Below, piece after piece: positions 42,680 through 52,092 of a DNA stretch of 64,000 nucleotides (the stretch's first letter is position 1; every line of letters begins with the position of its first letter). Made by a program: the position numbers and the translations under genes. The stretch covers positions 1 to 64,000 of the forward strand of contig JBFMCQ010000004.1 of assembly GCA_040754295.1 (NCBI GenBank), read 5' to 3'. This DNA comes from Solimonas sp040754295 (GTDB lineage: Bacteria > Pseudomonadota > Gammaproteobacteria > Nevskiales > Nevskiaceae). The notes beneath the pieces were generated by a model. The model made no database searches, had not been told where the DNA came from, and worked only from the letters and a program-made list of their open reading frames with translations.

Positions 42680-43369
42680 ATGCGCGATCTGCAGCGGCTC
42701 GTCGGCGTCGCCAAGCGCGTGGCGCTCTTCACGTCGATGCTCTGGGTGCTGCTGGCACTCGGACCGGCGCTGCCGTTCGAGCCGGTGGCGCGGCTCGGCC
42801 TGTATCCGCGCGAGCTCGCACACCTGCACGGGGTGCTCACCGCGCCGCTGGTGCACGGCTCGATCTATCACCTGGCCGCGAACACGCCGCCGCTATTCGT
42901 GCTCGGCACGGCGATGCTCTACAGCGTGCCGCGCGCATCGCGCATCGCGCTGCCGCTGATCTGGATCACATCCGGCATCGGCGTATGGCTGTTCGGCCGC
43001 GCATCGTTCCACGTCGGCATCAGCGGGCTCACGCACGGCATGATGTTCTTTCTGCTGCTGATCGGCCTGCTGCGGCGCGACCGCACGTCGATCGCGCTGG
43101 CGATGATCGTCAGCTTTCTCTACGGCGGCATGGTCTGGGGCGTGCTGCCGCAGGGTGGCGGCATCTCCTTCGAGTACCACCTCGCCGGCGCGCTCGCCGG
43201 CCTCGCCTGCGCCTGGTGGCTGTGCAGCGCCGATCCGCTCGGCGGCCGGCGGCTGTACGAGCCGATCGCCGAGCCGCCGACCGACGAAGACGATCCGGTG
43301 ATCGGCGACCTGTGGCGCGAGCCCCATCGCCCCGCTTCGCACTCGGCCGAGCACGATCCACCGGCCTGA
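42680..43369 (+). CDS. Rhomboid-family intramembrane serine protease
   Basis: A 229-residue protein with about six membrane helices. The catalytic Ser lies in FHVGISGLTHG (GxSG) and a candidate His in FEYHLAGALAG near 175-185. The family helix-2 motif is HGSIYHLAANTPPLFVLG. An acidic cytoplasmic tail (about 195-229) follows. The SGLTHG stretch is somewhat reminiscent of rhombosortases, but the overall pattern fits a general rhomboid. Confidence 0.85.
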   Translation: MRDLQRLVGVAKRVALFTSMLWVLLALGPALPFEPVARLGLYPRELAHLHGVLTAPLVHGSIYHLAANTPPLFVLGTAMLYSVPRASRIALPLIWITSGIGVWLFGRASFHVGISGLTHGMMFFLLLIGLLRRDRTSIALAMIVSFLYGGMVWGVLPQGGGISFEYHLAGALAGLACAWWLCSADPLGGRRLYEPIAEPPTDEDDPVIGDLWREPHRPASHSAEHDPPA

Positions 43370-43681
43370 AGCCGCGCGCTGGCGAATCCGCCACGCGCCG
43401 CAGCGTCAGGGCCGGACTTCCAACAGCTTGCCGACGTAGCGCGCGAGCAGCAGCTGCCGGCCATCGATCCGCGCGCTGCGGCCGCTCACGAAGATGTAGT
43501 CGCCTTCCTTGAAGCCGGCGGCGACGCCGCCAGGTACGCCGAGGTCGACCACCGGACACAAGCATGGCCAACGCGGGCCGGCGTGGGCAATATCCACGGT
43601 CGGCTTGCGTTGCCCGCGATGATTCGGCAGCCTCTGCGCCTGCGGCGGAACCTCGAGCCGCGCGAGCGACAAGGAGGTGCT
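43370..43681. other. Gap with a possible short minus-strand CDS
   Basis: This 312-base stretch has no long gene. On the minus strand 43406-43597 (GTG start, 63 codons) encodes a protein-like tail, VPGGVAAGFKEGDYIFVSG then DGRQLLLARYVGKLLEV, resembling the C-terminal part of small OB/PRC-like exported proteins that list copper or DNA binding. It may be the 3' remnant of a larger gene. Nothing upstream supplies the missing N-terminus. Confidence 0.3.
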
Positions 43682-44056
43682 GTGAACGTCGACGATTTCG
43701 TGCGCGAGCGCGCTGTGCTGAAACTGTTCCGGGCGTATCACCGCGAGCGCCGGGGCTGCTGCCTGTCGGCGCGCGAGCTCGAGCGCGCATGGAAGCATAC
43801 GGGACTGCGGCGCAGCGATCTGCAGGACGCCCTGGACGACATGGTGCGGCGCAATCTGCTGCTGGTCCGCGACGGCCTGCTCGGCCAGGAGTACGAACTG
43901 AGCTATCTCGGCGAGTGCGCGATGCACGTGAGCCCGATCGCACGCCCGGTGCGCCACCTGCGCAGCTGGGTCACGCTGCAGCGCGCGCGCCTGCGCAAAC
44001 CCTCTCCGCATCCCGGCATACAGCAGCAGCGCCGGCGCGCACGCGACCGGCACTAA
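43682..44056 (+). CDS. Small basic winged-helix-like protein
   Basis: A 124-residue protein from a GTG with a strong AAGGAGG six bases upstream. Residues 1-80 form a helical region with LSARELERAWKHTGLRRSDL and DALDDMVRRNLLLVRDG, spaced like a winged helix; the C-terminus is Arg/Lys-rich (LQRARLRKPSPH onwards). A regulatory or nucleic-acid role is inference. No family recognised. Confidence 0.65.
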   Translation: MNVDDFVRERAVLKLFRAYHRERRGCCLSARELERAWKHTGLRRSDLQDALDDMVRRNLLLVRDGLLGQEYELSYLGECAMHVSPIARPVRHLRSWVTLQRARLRKPSPHPGIQQQRRRARDRH

Positions 44057-44090
44057 CTAACGGTCATGCCGCCAACAGCGCTCCGGAACA

Positions 44091-44202
44091 TGAATCTCGC
44101 GCGGCACGGCCGCTTCCCGCTCCCACCGCACGCTCCGCCGGCGGTCTTTCTCCCCGCTGCACGGGCGCGAGGGTAGGTCGGCATCTCGCCGCGCGAGATT
44201 CA
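44091..44202. repeat. 15-base perfect inverted repeat bounding about 80 bases
   Basis: TGAATCTCGCGCGGC (44091-44105) and its exact complement GCCGCGCGAGATTCA (44188-44202) flank an 82-base spacer with no gene. This layout resembles a small non-autonomous repeat unit or a long hairpin. It lies between the stops of two converging genes. Confidence 0.6.
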
Positions 44203-44228
44203 CGTCAAGGCTGCAGCGCCCCGCGCCG

Positions 44229-44840
44229 TCAGCGGTCGGCGTGCAGTCTGGCCCTGGCGGCCGCAACATGCATGATGCGATCCGTCCAGGCAATGCCGAC
44301 CGCGGAAACGATGAAGGCCAGGTGGATAATCGTCTGCCACATCACGCCGGCCTCGGTCGTCGTCGTGCAGCGCACGCCGGGCGCCGCCGTCGCACAGACC
44401 GGCAACGCGCCGATGGAGCCGGCCTCGATGAAGGTCTTGAGCAGGTGGATCGACGAGATGCCGATGATCGCCATCGCCAGCTTCACCTTGAGCACCGAGG
44501 CATTGACGTGACTCAGCCATTCCGGCTGGTCGGGGTGCCCTTCCAGCCGCAGCCGCGACACGAAGGTCTCGTAGCCGCCGACGATGACCATGACCAGCAG
44601 GTTGGAGATCATGACCACGTCGATCAGCGCCAGCACGATCAGCATGATCGCCTGCTCGCTGAGCTCCAGCGCACCGTGGATCAGGTGCCACAGCTCCTTG
44701 ACGAAAAGGACAACGTAGACGCCCTGCGCGACGATCAGGCCGAGGTAGAGCGGCAGCTGCAGCCAGCGCGAGGAGAAGATCAAGGACGCGAGCGGGCCGA
44801 GCGCCTTCGCAGGGTCGGCCTTGACGGCATCGTTGGGCAT
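44229..44840 (-). CDS. UPF0114 (YqhA) family membrane protein
   Basis: A 203-residue inner-membrane protein with about four membrane helices: FSSRWLQLPLYLGLIVAQ, a second around 60-80, VKLAMAIIGISSIHLLKTFI and a C-terminal one. The YqhA signature segments IFSSRWLQLPLYLGL and IGISSIHLLK are clear. An exported loop (about 140-170) contains two cysteines (PVCATAAPGVRC), which is longer than in E. coli YqhA. Function is unknown. Confidence 0.9.
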   Translation of the reverse strand: MPNDAVKADPAKALGPLASLIFSSRWLQLPLYLGLIVAQGVYVVLFVKELWHLIHGALELSEQAIMLIVLALIDVVMISNLLVMVIVGGYETFVSRLRLEGHPDQPEWLSHVNASVLKVKLAMAIIGISSIHLLKTFIEAGSIGALPVCATAAPGVRCTTTTEAGVMWQTIIHLAFIVSAVGIAWTDRIMHVAAARARLHADR

Positions 44841-44933
44841 GGGTCGGAAGCGTGCGAGAAAGCGCCGTCGATTCTAGCCCGAAACCGGCGCAAACCTGCG
44901 GGCCCGTAGGACGAAAGAGCAGTTGACCGCGGA

Positions 44934-46163
44934 TTACGCGGCCAGCGTCTTCAACGCCACGGACTCGTCGCCCAGCTGCGCCGGATCGATCCTGGCGCCG
45001 GCGGCGACGAGTTTCTTCGCCAGCATGAACTCCTGCGGCCGGCTGATCGCGTCAGCGGCAATGATGCGGCCTTCCTTGAGGTAGAACACAGCGAAACTGC
45101 GCTGCGCCGCCGGGTCGCCGCGCACGACGAGCTGGTCGAAGCCGGCGGAGACACCCACCATCTGCAGCTTGAGATCGTACTGATCGGACCAGAACCACGG
45201 CACCGTGTGGTAGGCCTCGTTCTTGCCCATGATGTTGCGCGCGGCGATGCGCGCCTGCTCCATCGCGTTCTGCACCGACTCCAGGCGTACGCGCCGGCCG
45301 AGGAAGCTGCTGGGATGATTGGTGCAGTCGCCGGCGGCGTAGATATCCGGATCCGAGGTACGCGCATACTCGTCGACGACGATGCCGTTGTCGACCTCGA
45401 GCCCGGCGGCCGTCGCCAGCTCGGTGTTCGCGATCAGGCCGATGCCGATGACGACGAAGTCCGTCTCGACCGCGCTGCCGTCGCCGAGCCGCACCTGATT
45501 CACTTCCGGCTCGCCGTCGAAACCGGTGACCTGCACGCCAGTGCGCAGATCGACGCCGGCCTCGCGGTGCACGCGCTCGTAGAACGCCGACACCTGCGGG
45601 CAGGTCACGCGCGCGAGCACGCGCGGCAGGCCTTCGAGCACCGTGACCTTCAGCCCCTTCTTGACCAGCACCGCCGCCGCCTCCAGGCCGATGAAGCCGC
45701 CGCCGACGATGGCGACGCGCTTGCCTTCCTGGCAGTGCGCGCGGATCTTCTGCACGTCGGCGATCGTGCGCAGCAGAAACACGTTGCGCCGGTCGGCGCC
45801 GGGTACCGGCAGTGCGCGCGCGCGGCCGCCGGTGGCGAGCACCAGCCGGTCGTAGCCGAGCGTCGAGCCGTCGGCGAGGATGACCTGCTTCGCCGCGCGG
45901 TCGATGCGCTCGACCGCGACGCCGCCGCGGTACTCGATGCGCGCCTTCTCCAGATTCGGCGCGTGCATCATGTACAGCTGATCCTCGCCGACGCTGCCGG
46001 CGAGATAAGCCTTCGACAGCGGCGGGCGCTTGTACGGCAGGAATGGCTCTTCACCGACGATGACGACGCGCCCGTCGAAACCGAGCTTGCGCAGCTCGAT
46101 CGCGGCTTCTCCGCCGGCCTGGCCGCCGCCGATGACGACGACCGTATTGATTGCACCGCTCAT
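44934..46163 (-). CDS. FAD-dependent ferredoxin/putidaredoxin reductase
   Basis: A 409-residue NAD(P)H:ferredoxin reductase of the CamA/ThcD type. It has the FAD GxGxxG motif VVVIGGGQAGGEAA (8-21), the NADH motif VAIVGGGFIGLEAA near 149-162 and the second FAD motif IYAAGDCTNHPSS near 275-287. It would pass electrons to a ferredoxin serving a P450 or dioxygenase; no such partner is adjacent. The start ATG follows an AGGAGGAACGG. Confidence 0.93.
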   Translation of the reverse strand: MSGAINTVVVIGGGQAGGEAAIELRKLGFDGRVVIVGEEPFLPYKRPPLSKAYLAGSVGEDQLYMMHAPNLEKARIEYRGGVAVERIDRAAKQVILADGSTLGYDRLVLATGGRARALPVPGADRRNVFLLRTIADVQKIRAHCQEGKRVAIVGGGFIGLEAAAVLVKKGLKVTVLEGLPRVLARVTCPQVSAFYERVHREAGVDLRTGVQVTGFDGEPEVNQVRLGDGSAVETDFVVIGIGLIANTELATAAGLEVDNGIVVDEYARTSDPDIYAAGDCTNHPSSFLGRRVRLESVQNAMEQARIAARNIMGKNEAYHTVPWFWSDQYDLKLQMVGVSAGFDQLVVRGDPAAQRSFAVFYLKEGRIIAADAISRPQEFMLAKKLVAAGARIDPAQLGDESVALKTLAA

Positions 46164-46182
46164 CTACCGTTCCTCCTGTCAC

Positions 46183-47259
46183 TCACTCAATGGACCGCCC
46201 GCCGCCCTGGTGGCGCGCCTGCTCCGCGGTCTGTGCGTAGTCCTGCAGCGGCGGCTCTTCGGTCGCGAAGTGCGGCTCCGGCAGACCGTTGACCGGCTCC
46301 TGTTGCAGCACCGAGACCACATCCTGGACGGCGTCCGGCGCGACGATCTGCTCCGGCACCAGGGCGGCGAGTCCACACAGCTCGGCGCCGCCCGCGCGCA
46401 CGACATCCGCCGGGCCATCGTGGCTCAGCGCGTCGAGCACCAGCTCGAACGCGAGCCGGTCGCTCAGCCCGATGGTCACGTGATCGACGAAGCGCCCCGG
46501 GCAGACGTCCTGCAGCAGAATGTTGGCCACACGCGGATTGTCGAGCCCGTAGTCGACCGCAGCGGTCGGCACCGGGCGCACCGGCTGCACCAGCTCGTCG
46601 AGTTCGGTGTACAGCACCGTATACGAGATTTCGCCCGGGGTTTCGTCGCCGGCATTGGTCGCCTGCATGAACTGCGAGCGCGGCGCGAATTGATAGATCA
46701 CCTCCGGCACCAACCCGACGGCCGAGAGCAGCGGCAGCAGTCCGCCGTTCTGGGCGCGCTCGGTGCCGTGGTTGGGGCCGGCGAGCATGACGAAATCGTC
46801 GACCGCCGCGCGCGCCGACGGCCACCACTTGACCGCCCAGCGCGCCACCGCGACGCCCTGGCTGTGGCCGATGAGCGCGACCGCGCGCCCGCTCTGGTCG
46901 TGAATGCGGCGCAGCGCGTGCGCGACGTACTCGGCCGACAGCTGCATGTCGCCGAGCCCGCGATCCGGATAGCTCACCGTGCAGACGTCGTAGCCGCGCG
47001 CGGCCAGCAGCGGCAGATAGCTCCAGTCGGACTGCTCGAAACCGGCAGTGAAGGTGCCGTGCACCAGCAGCACCGGCGGCTTGTCCGGATGCGCGAACGG
47101 CGCGCACAGCAGCGCCGCGTCGAGCTGCGCCGGATCGCTTTGCAGCTTGGGCTCGGCGACGATTTCCCCGGGATGCACGCCGGCACCGTCGCCGCAGCTG
47201 ATCAGCACGAACAGCGTCAGCAGCAGCGCAGCCGCGGCGTGGAGCAGCCGGCGCATCAT
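46183..47259 (-). CDS. Lipoprotein alpha/beta hydrolase (lipase-like)
   Basis: A 358-residue exported hydrolase. The N-terminus MMRRLLHAAAALLLTLFVLI leads to a lipobox ISC (Cys25), so it is probably a lipoprotein. It has the oxyanion loop VHGTFTAG, the nucleophile motif GHSQGVAVARW and a DH pair (FVDHVTI). It resembles secreted triacylglycerol lipases of the class 2 type. Start ATG at 47259; another is one codon later. It follows the ferredoxin reductase gene start by only 19 bases on the same strand. Confidence 0.85.
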   Translation of the reverse strand: MMRRLLHAAAALLLTLFVLISCGDGAGVHPGEIVAEPKLQSDPAQLDAALLCAPFAHPDKPPVLLVHGTFTAGFEQSDWSYLPLLAARGYDVCTVSYPDRGLGDMQLSAEYVAHALRRIHDQSGRAVALIGHSQGVAVARWAVKWWPSARAAVDDFVMLAGPNHGTERAQNGGLLPLLSAVGLVPEVIYQFAPRSQFMQATNAGDETPGEISYTVLYTELDELVQPVRPVPTAAVDYGLDNPRVANILLQDVCPGRFVDHVTIGLSDRLAFELVLDALSHDGPADVVRAGGAELCGLAALVPEQIVAPDAVQDVVSVLQQEPVNGLPEPHFATEEPPLQDYAQTAEQARHQGGGRSIE

Positions 47260-47472
47260 GCGCACAGCGCCGCGCCGGGCCGCAAGCAGCGCCTGAACCG
47301 ACGTTCCCGCTTGCTCACCGCCGCACCGCACCGCGCACGCCGCACACTGGAGGACAACACCGCCTGATTTCTCCGCTTTACGCTTCGCGCCGCGATCCGT
47401 GCGCCGTCCGGCGCCACCTGCCGCGGCACTTCGAGCGCGTCATTATGCCCGCGTGCAGACGCGGGCGCGCGT

Positions 47473-49362
47473 CTACGCGCCCCTGTTTTCGCCGCTTATT
47501 GCCGCCCGAATCTCGTCGAGGATTTGCGGATCGTCGATGGTCGCCGGCACGCTGTACGGCTGCGCGTCGGCGATCGCGCGCATCGTCGCGCGCAGCACCT
47601 TGCCGGAGCGCGTCTTCGGCAGCCGCGGGACGATGATCGCCTGCTTGAACGCGGCGACCGCGCCGATCTGCTCGCGCACGCGCGCCACCAGCTCCTTCTG
47701 GATCTCGGCGTGCGGGCGGCTCACGCCGGCCTTGAGCACGACCAGACCCAGCGGCAGCTGCCCCTTCATCGCATCGGCGACGCCGATGACCGCGCATTCG
47801 GCGACGTCCGGATGACCGGCGAGGACTTCTTCCATCGCGCCCGTGGACAGGCGATGCCCGGCGACGTTGATGATGTCGTCGATGCGCGACATGATCCACG
47901 CGTAACCGTCTTCGTCGATGTAGCCGGCATCGCCGGTCAGGTAATAGCCGGGATAGCGCGTCAGGTAGTGCTCGCGATAGCCGTGCTCGTTGTTCCACAT
48001 CGTCGACAGCGTGCCCGGCGGCAGCGGCAGCCGCAGCACGAGGTTGCCGATCTGCCCCGGCGCGAGGCGCTTGCCGTCGGCGTCCAGCACCTGCAGATCG
48101 AAACCGGGTACCGGGCGCGTCGACGAGCCCGGCTTGACCGGCATCGGCTCGATGCCCTGGCAGTTGGCGATCGCCGGCCAGCCGAGTTCGGTCTGCCACC
48201 AGTGGTCGATGACCGGCACGCCGAGCATCTGCTGCGCCCACTGAATCGTGTCCGGATCCGAGCGCTCGCCGGCGAGAAACAGCGCGCGCAGGCAGCCGAT
48301 GTCGTAGCGCTTCAGCAGTTCGCCGCGCGGGTCTTCCTTCTTGATCGCGCGAAACGCGGTCGGCGCGGTGAAGAACGTCGCCACCTGGTGCTCGCTGATC
48401 ACACGCCAGAACGCGCCTGCGTCCGGCGTGCCGACCGGCTTGCCTTCGTACAGTACCGTCGTGCAGCCGAGCAGCAGCGGCGCGTAGACGATGTACGAGT
48501 GGCCGACGACCCAGCCGACATCCGACGCCGCCCAGAACACCTCGCCGGGACGCGCGCCGTAGACCGCGCGCATCGAGTAATGCAGTGCGACGGCATGGCC
48601 GCCGTTGTCGCGCACGACGCCCTTGGGCTTGCCGGTGGTGCCGGAGGTGTAGAGCACATAGAGCGGATCGGTGGCCGCCACCGGCACGCAGTCCACGGGC
48701 TGCGCCTGCGCGACCGCCTCGGTCCAGTCGAGATCGCGGCCGGCGACGAGCGCCGCCGTGCACTGCGGACGCTGCAGGACGATGCAGCGTTCGACCTTGT
48801 GCGCCGAGAGCTGCAGCGCCTGGTCGAGCAGCGGCTTGTACTCGACGATGCGCCCCGGCTCGATGCCGCAGGACGCGGAGACGACGAGCACCGGCTGCGC
48901 ATCGTCGATGCGCTTGGCCAGCTCCGGCGCGGCGAAGCCGCCGAAGACCACCGAGTGCACCGCGCCGATGCGCGCGCAGGCGAGCATCGCGATCGCGGCT
49001 TCCGGCACCATCGGCATGTAGATGACGACGCGATCACCGCGCTTGACGCCCTGCCCGGCGAGCACGCCGGCGAAGCGCGCCACCGCATCGCAGAGCTCGC
49101 GGTAGCTGAAGCTGCGGCGGGTTGCCGTGACCGGACTGTCGTAGATCAGCGCCGCCTGCGCGGCGCGGCCGCCGTCGACATGGCGGTCGAGCGCGTTGTA
49201 GCAGGTGTTGAACTGCGCGCCGGAGAACCAGCGGTGCATCGGTGCGTTCGAATCGTCGAGCACGCGCTCCCAGCGCCGGTGCCAGTGCAGCTGCTGCGCC
49301 TGCTCGGCCCAGAACGCCTCCGGGTCCTGCAGCGAGCGGCGGTACTCATCCTGATAGCTCAT
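47473..49362 (-). CDS. prpE: Propionyl-CoA synthetase (PrpE-type acyl-CoA synthetase)
   Basis: A 629-residue AMP-forming ligase. It has the P-loop YTSGTTGKPKGVVRD, the adenine-binding WWQTELGWP, GDAGYIDEDGYAWIMSR and the C-terminal catalytic Lys in PKTRSGKVLR. The segment FNTCYNALDRHVDGGRAAQ and the PrpE-like RPVPGFDLQVLD favour propionyl-CoA synthetase over acetyl-CoA synthetase. The methylcitrate genes prpB/C are not nearby. Confidence 0.92.
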   Translation of the reverse strand: MSYQDEYRRSLQDPEAFWAEQAQQLHWHRRWERVLDDSNAPMHRWFSGAQFNTCYNALDRHVDGGRAAQAALIYDSPVTATRRSFSYRELCDAVARFAGVLAGQGVKRGDRVVIYMPMVPEAAIAMLACARIGAVHSVVFGGFAAPELAKRIDDAQPVLVVSASCGIEPGRIVEYKPLLDQALQLSAHKVERCIVLQRPQCTAALVAGRDLDWTEAVAQAQPVDCVPVAATDPLYVLYTSGTTGKPKGVVRDNGGHAVALHYSMRAVYGARPGEVFWAASDVGWVVGHSYIVYAPLLLGCTTVLYEGKPVGTPDAGAFWRVISEHQVATFFTAPTAFRAIKKEDPRGELLKRYDIGCLRALFLAGERSDPDTIQWAQQMLGVPVIDHWWQTELGWPAIANCQGIEPMPVKPGSSTRPVPGFDLQVLDADGKRLAPGQIGNLVLRLPLPPGTLSTMWNNEHGYREHYLTRYPGYYLTGDAGYIDEDGYAWIMSRIDDIINVAGHRLSTGAMEEVLAGHPDVAECAVIGVADAMKGQLPLGLVVLKAGVSRPHAEIQKELVARVREQIGAVAAFKQAIIVPRLPKTRSGKVLRATMRAIADAQPYSVPATIDDPQILDEIRAAISGENRGA

Positions 49363-49377
49363 TTCGGCCTCCTCTCT

Positions 49378-50385
49378 TCATGCCGGCGGTCGCGGCAGAT
49401 GCTCGCGCAGGAACGCGACGACATCGCGGCGTGCTTCCTGGACCTCCGGGAACATCGACTCGAACAGCGGAAACGCGTGCGGCAGCACCGGCCAGACGTC
49501 GAGCTTGACCGCTACGCCGGCCTCGCGCGCCCGCCGCGCGAGCAGCACCGTATCGTCGAGCAGCACTTCGCAGTCGCTGGCCAGCAGGTACATCGGCGGA
49601 AAACCGGTGAGATCGGCGTACAGCGGCGACAGCTCCGGGTCGGATGCGTCCCACTCGCCGGCATACAGCTCGTCGATGCGCGCCAGCGCGCCGATCGGCA
49701 AGGCCGGGTCCGAGCGCATCTTCATCGCCCGTGACGGCGGTGCGTGAATGCGGCCCAGCTCGGTGGCCGGCGAGATCGCCACCGCGCAGCACGGCAACGG
49801 CAGGCCGCCCTTGCGGATGCGCTGCAGCAGACCGAGCACCAGGTTGCCGCCGGCCGACTCGCCGGCGAGGACGATGTGCTGCGGATCGAAGCCCAGATCC
49901 AGCAGCGCGCGATAGGCGCGCTCGCAGTCGTCGAGCGCCGCGGGGAACTTCGCACCGGGCGCGAGCCGGTAGTCCACCATGAAGCCGACGGCGTCGAGAT
50001 CGCGGCACCAGCGTCCGAGCATCCACACGTGCATGCGCGGCGCAGCCGGCAGCACGAAGGCGCCGCCGTGCAGATAGAGGATCGCCGGCTTGTCGGTGTC
50101 GGTGAGCCGGCCGAGCACGTGGCCGGGAACGCGGCCGACGACGCAGTAGTCGAGCGGCAGGCCGCTGGTGTCCTTGCAGACCTGCCGCGAAACCAGCAGC
50201 TGCGCGCGTGCGATCCGCACGATCGAGCCGTTCATGACCCAGCTGATGAACGGCCGCAGCAGCCAGCGCAGCAGCCAGGTGATGAAGCGGCTGCGGCGGC
50301 CGATCCTCACCTCTTTGAGGCGCACGACGTGCTCGTCCGAGGTCGGCAATGTGCGGCGCTGCAGTTCGATGAGCTCGGCTTTCAT
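49378..50385 (-). CDS. Alpha/beta hydrolase of the hormone-sensitive lipase family
   Basis: A 335-residue esterase. It has the oxyanion HGGAFVLPA near 108-116, the nucleophile in AGESAGGNLVLG, the catalytic acid in LDVWPVLPHAF and its His. A basic, hydrophobic N-terminal segment (about 25-55: LLRWLLRPFISWVMNGSIV) could anchor it to the membrane. It sits 15 bases upstream of prpE and on the same strand, so an operon is likely; the ester may feed short acyl chains to PrpE (inference). Confidence 0.92.
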   Translation of the reverse strand: MKAELIELQRRTLPTSDEHVVRLKEVRIGRRSRFITWLLRWLLRPFISWVMNGSIVRIARAQLLVSRQVCKDTSGLPLDYCVVGRVPGHVLGRLTDTDKPAILYLHGGAFVLPAAPRMHVWMLGRWCRDLDAVGFMVDYRLAPGAKFPAALDDCERAYRALLDLGFDPQHIVLAGESAGGNLVLGLLQRIRKGGLPLPCCAVAISPATELGRIHAPPSRAMKMRSDPALPIGALARIDELYAGEWDASDPELSPLYADLTGFPPMYLLASDCEVLLDDTVLLARRAREAGVAVKLDVWPVLPHAFPLFESMFPEVQEARRDVVAFLREHLPRPPA

Positions 50386-50552
50386 GGCATGGAGTCTACA
50401 TAGAAAGGATGGGGCGGCGGCGTCCGGTCAAGCGCGAAAACACGCTATTGCGGCCTGCACGGTCTTTTCCGGGTCAGCGCGATTTTGCCGCGGAAATGAG
50501 AAGTTTGCGCGCAAGGCTTATGATGTCACTCCCCAAACCACGGAGGAACCGC

Positions 50553-50945
50553 ATGGTCCGCCTTTCCCGCGATCCCGCAAGGCTGCAGAACCGAATCAAA
50601 GAACTCGACCTGGAACTTTCGACGGTCGACCGCAAGCTTTCGTCGGCGTCGAAGCGCAAAAACAGTCTCGCTGCAGAGCGCCAGGCGATCCTCAAGGCGA
50701 TGGAGGGCCGCGTCGCCAGCATCGCGCTGGCTTACGTGATGAGCGACAGCGAGCGTGCGGCGGCATTCCGCAAATCGCTGCGCGGAAACGAGTCGAGCAC
50801 GGTCAGCATGTATCTCGACTTCAAGAGCGCGGTTGGCGCGGCGAGAGCGGTGAATAAAGTGCGCAAAGCTGCCAGGAAGGGGGCGGGACGCAAAGCATCC
50901 AAAAAGGTGGCGAAGGCCGTAGCGGCGCCGGCACCGGCCACATAA
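50553..50945 (+). CDS. Coiled-coil protein with Lys/Ala-rich basic tail
   Basis: A 130-residue protein with a GGAGG Shine-Dalgarno seven bases before the ATG. Residues 5-55 form a coiled coil (RLQNRIKELDLELSTVDRKL); the C-terminal third is Lys/Ala-rich (AARKGAGRKASKKVAKAVAA), like the tails of H1-like and DNA-binding proteins. Function unknown; nucleoid binding is a guess from charge. Confidence 0.7.
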   Translation: MVRLSRDPARLQNRIKELDLELSTVDRKLSSASKRKNSLAAERQAILKAMEGRVASIALAYVMSDSERAAAFRKSLRGNESSTVSMYLDFKSAVGAARAVNKVRKAARKGAGRKASKKVAKAVAAPAPAT

Positions 50946-51071
50946 GCGCCCAGAGTCCAAGAAGCGGACCCGCTGGAGCCGGCTGTTGCGGTGTTCATCG
51001 GCGGTGGTAGAGGCCCGGCGCATCGACGCGCAGACGGCGTTGCGCCGGGGCTTGGTCGACGCGAGCGAGCG

Positions 51072-51659
51072 GTGAACTTCCTCGCCCACCTGTGGCTCGC
51101 CGATCGCAGCGCGACCTCGCTCGCCGGTGCGGTGCTCGGCGATGTCGTGCGCGGCTCGGACCTGTCGGCCTATCCGGTTGCGATCGCGCAGGGCATCCGG
51201 CTGCATCGCCGCATCGATGCCTGGACCGACTGCCATCCGCAGGTCGTCGCCGCGCGCACTGGCTTCGTCGCCGGCGAGCGGCGCTATGCCGGCATCGTCA
51301 TCGATCTGGTCTGCGACTATGTGCTCGCCGGCGACTGGGCGCGGCACTCGGCCGAGGCTTTCGATGCGTTCTGCCGGCGCGCCGCCGCAGCCGTCGCTGC
51401 CGAGGCGGCGTCGTTCGCGGCCGCGGGCGCGCGTGCGCCCGACGCCGGCGGCTTCGCCCGCCTGCTGCAGTCCTACGCCCAAGCGGACGGCATCGACCGC
51501 GCCGTGGCGCGTATCGGCCTGCGGCTGCGCCGGCCGGAGGGCTTTCTGCGCGCCGCCGAAGGCTGGCCGGCACTCGCCCAGCGCCTGCGGCCGTCGGTTC
51601 CGAAGCTGCTCGACGAGCTCGGCGTGCGCGTCGCGCAGGCGCTGGCGCCCGACCCGTAG
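51072..51659 (+). CDS. acpH: Acyl carrier protein phosphodiesterase
   Basis: A 195-residue protein of the AcpH family, which removes the 4'-phosphopantetheine from holo-ACP. MNFLAHLWLAD is the hallmark start (here GTG), followed by AGAVLGDVVRG and GIRLHRRIDAWTD; the histidines and aspartates of the HD-like site are present. Start chosen at GTG 51072; the longer frame is unconserved. Confidence 0.9.
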   Translation: MNFLAHLWLADRSATSLAGAVLGDVVRGSDLSAYPVAIAQGIRLHRRIDAWTDCHPQVVAARTGFVAGERRYAGIVIDLVCDYVLAGDWARHSAEAFDAFCRRAAAAVAAEAASFAAAGARAPDAGGFARLLQSYAQADGIDRAVARIGLRLRRPEGFLRAAEGWPALAQRLRPSVPKLLDELGVRVAQALAPDP

Positions 51660-51677
51660 TTCGGGCTTTCAGCCGGC

Positions 51678-52013
51678 CTACAGAACCAGCTTGTCCAGAT
51701 GCTTGTTCATCTGCACCGCGTGCACCAGCGTGATGCCCGCCTTCATCGCCGCCGCGACGTGCACCGCCTCGGTCATCTGCTCGGGGTCGGCGCCGGCTTC
51801 CAGGCAGGCGGTCGTGTAGGCGTCGATGCAGTAGGGACATTTCTCCGCGTGCGCGACCGCGAGCGCGATCAGCGCCTTCTCGCGCTTGCTCAGTGCGCCG
51901 TCCTGCCCGGTGACCATGCCGTAGTACTTGAAGAACTCGTCGGCCAGCGGCTTCGCGTGCCGGCCGATGTCGCCGAATTTCTTCAGGTCTTCGGATTCGA
52001 AATAGCTGCTCAT
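51678..52013 (-). CDS. AhpD-like carboxymuconolactone decarboxylase family protein
   Basis: A 111-residue protein with the peroxidase-like CxxC motif HAEKCPYCIDAYT near 56-67 and EAVHVAAAMKAGITLVHAVQM at the C-terminus. It closely resembles the peroxidase-like proteins associated with arsenosugar biosynthesis in other bacteria (SYFESEDLKKFGDIG start), but no arsenic genes adjoin it. It probably uses the Cys pair in thiol redox chemistry. Confidence 0.85.
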   Translation of the reverse strand: MSSYFESEDLKKFGDIGRHAKPLADEFFKYYGMVTGQDGALSKREKALIALAVAHAEKCPYCIDAYTTACLEAGADPEQMTEAVHVAAAMKAGITLVHAVQMNKHLDKLVL

Positions 52014-52092
52014 CGTCGTGGCTCCTGAACTGGCGCGTGGAAGGCGTCCAGCCTACCAGCTAGAATGCGCGCCCCCGTTGTCCCTGCGCTTC

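Noticed and set aside
47473..49362. Acetyl-CoA synthetase (acs) as the identity of the synthetase
   Set aside because: Overall segments match PrpE better; still, substrate choice is not certain from sequence.
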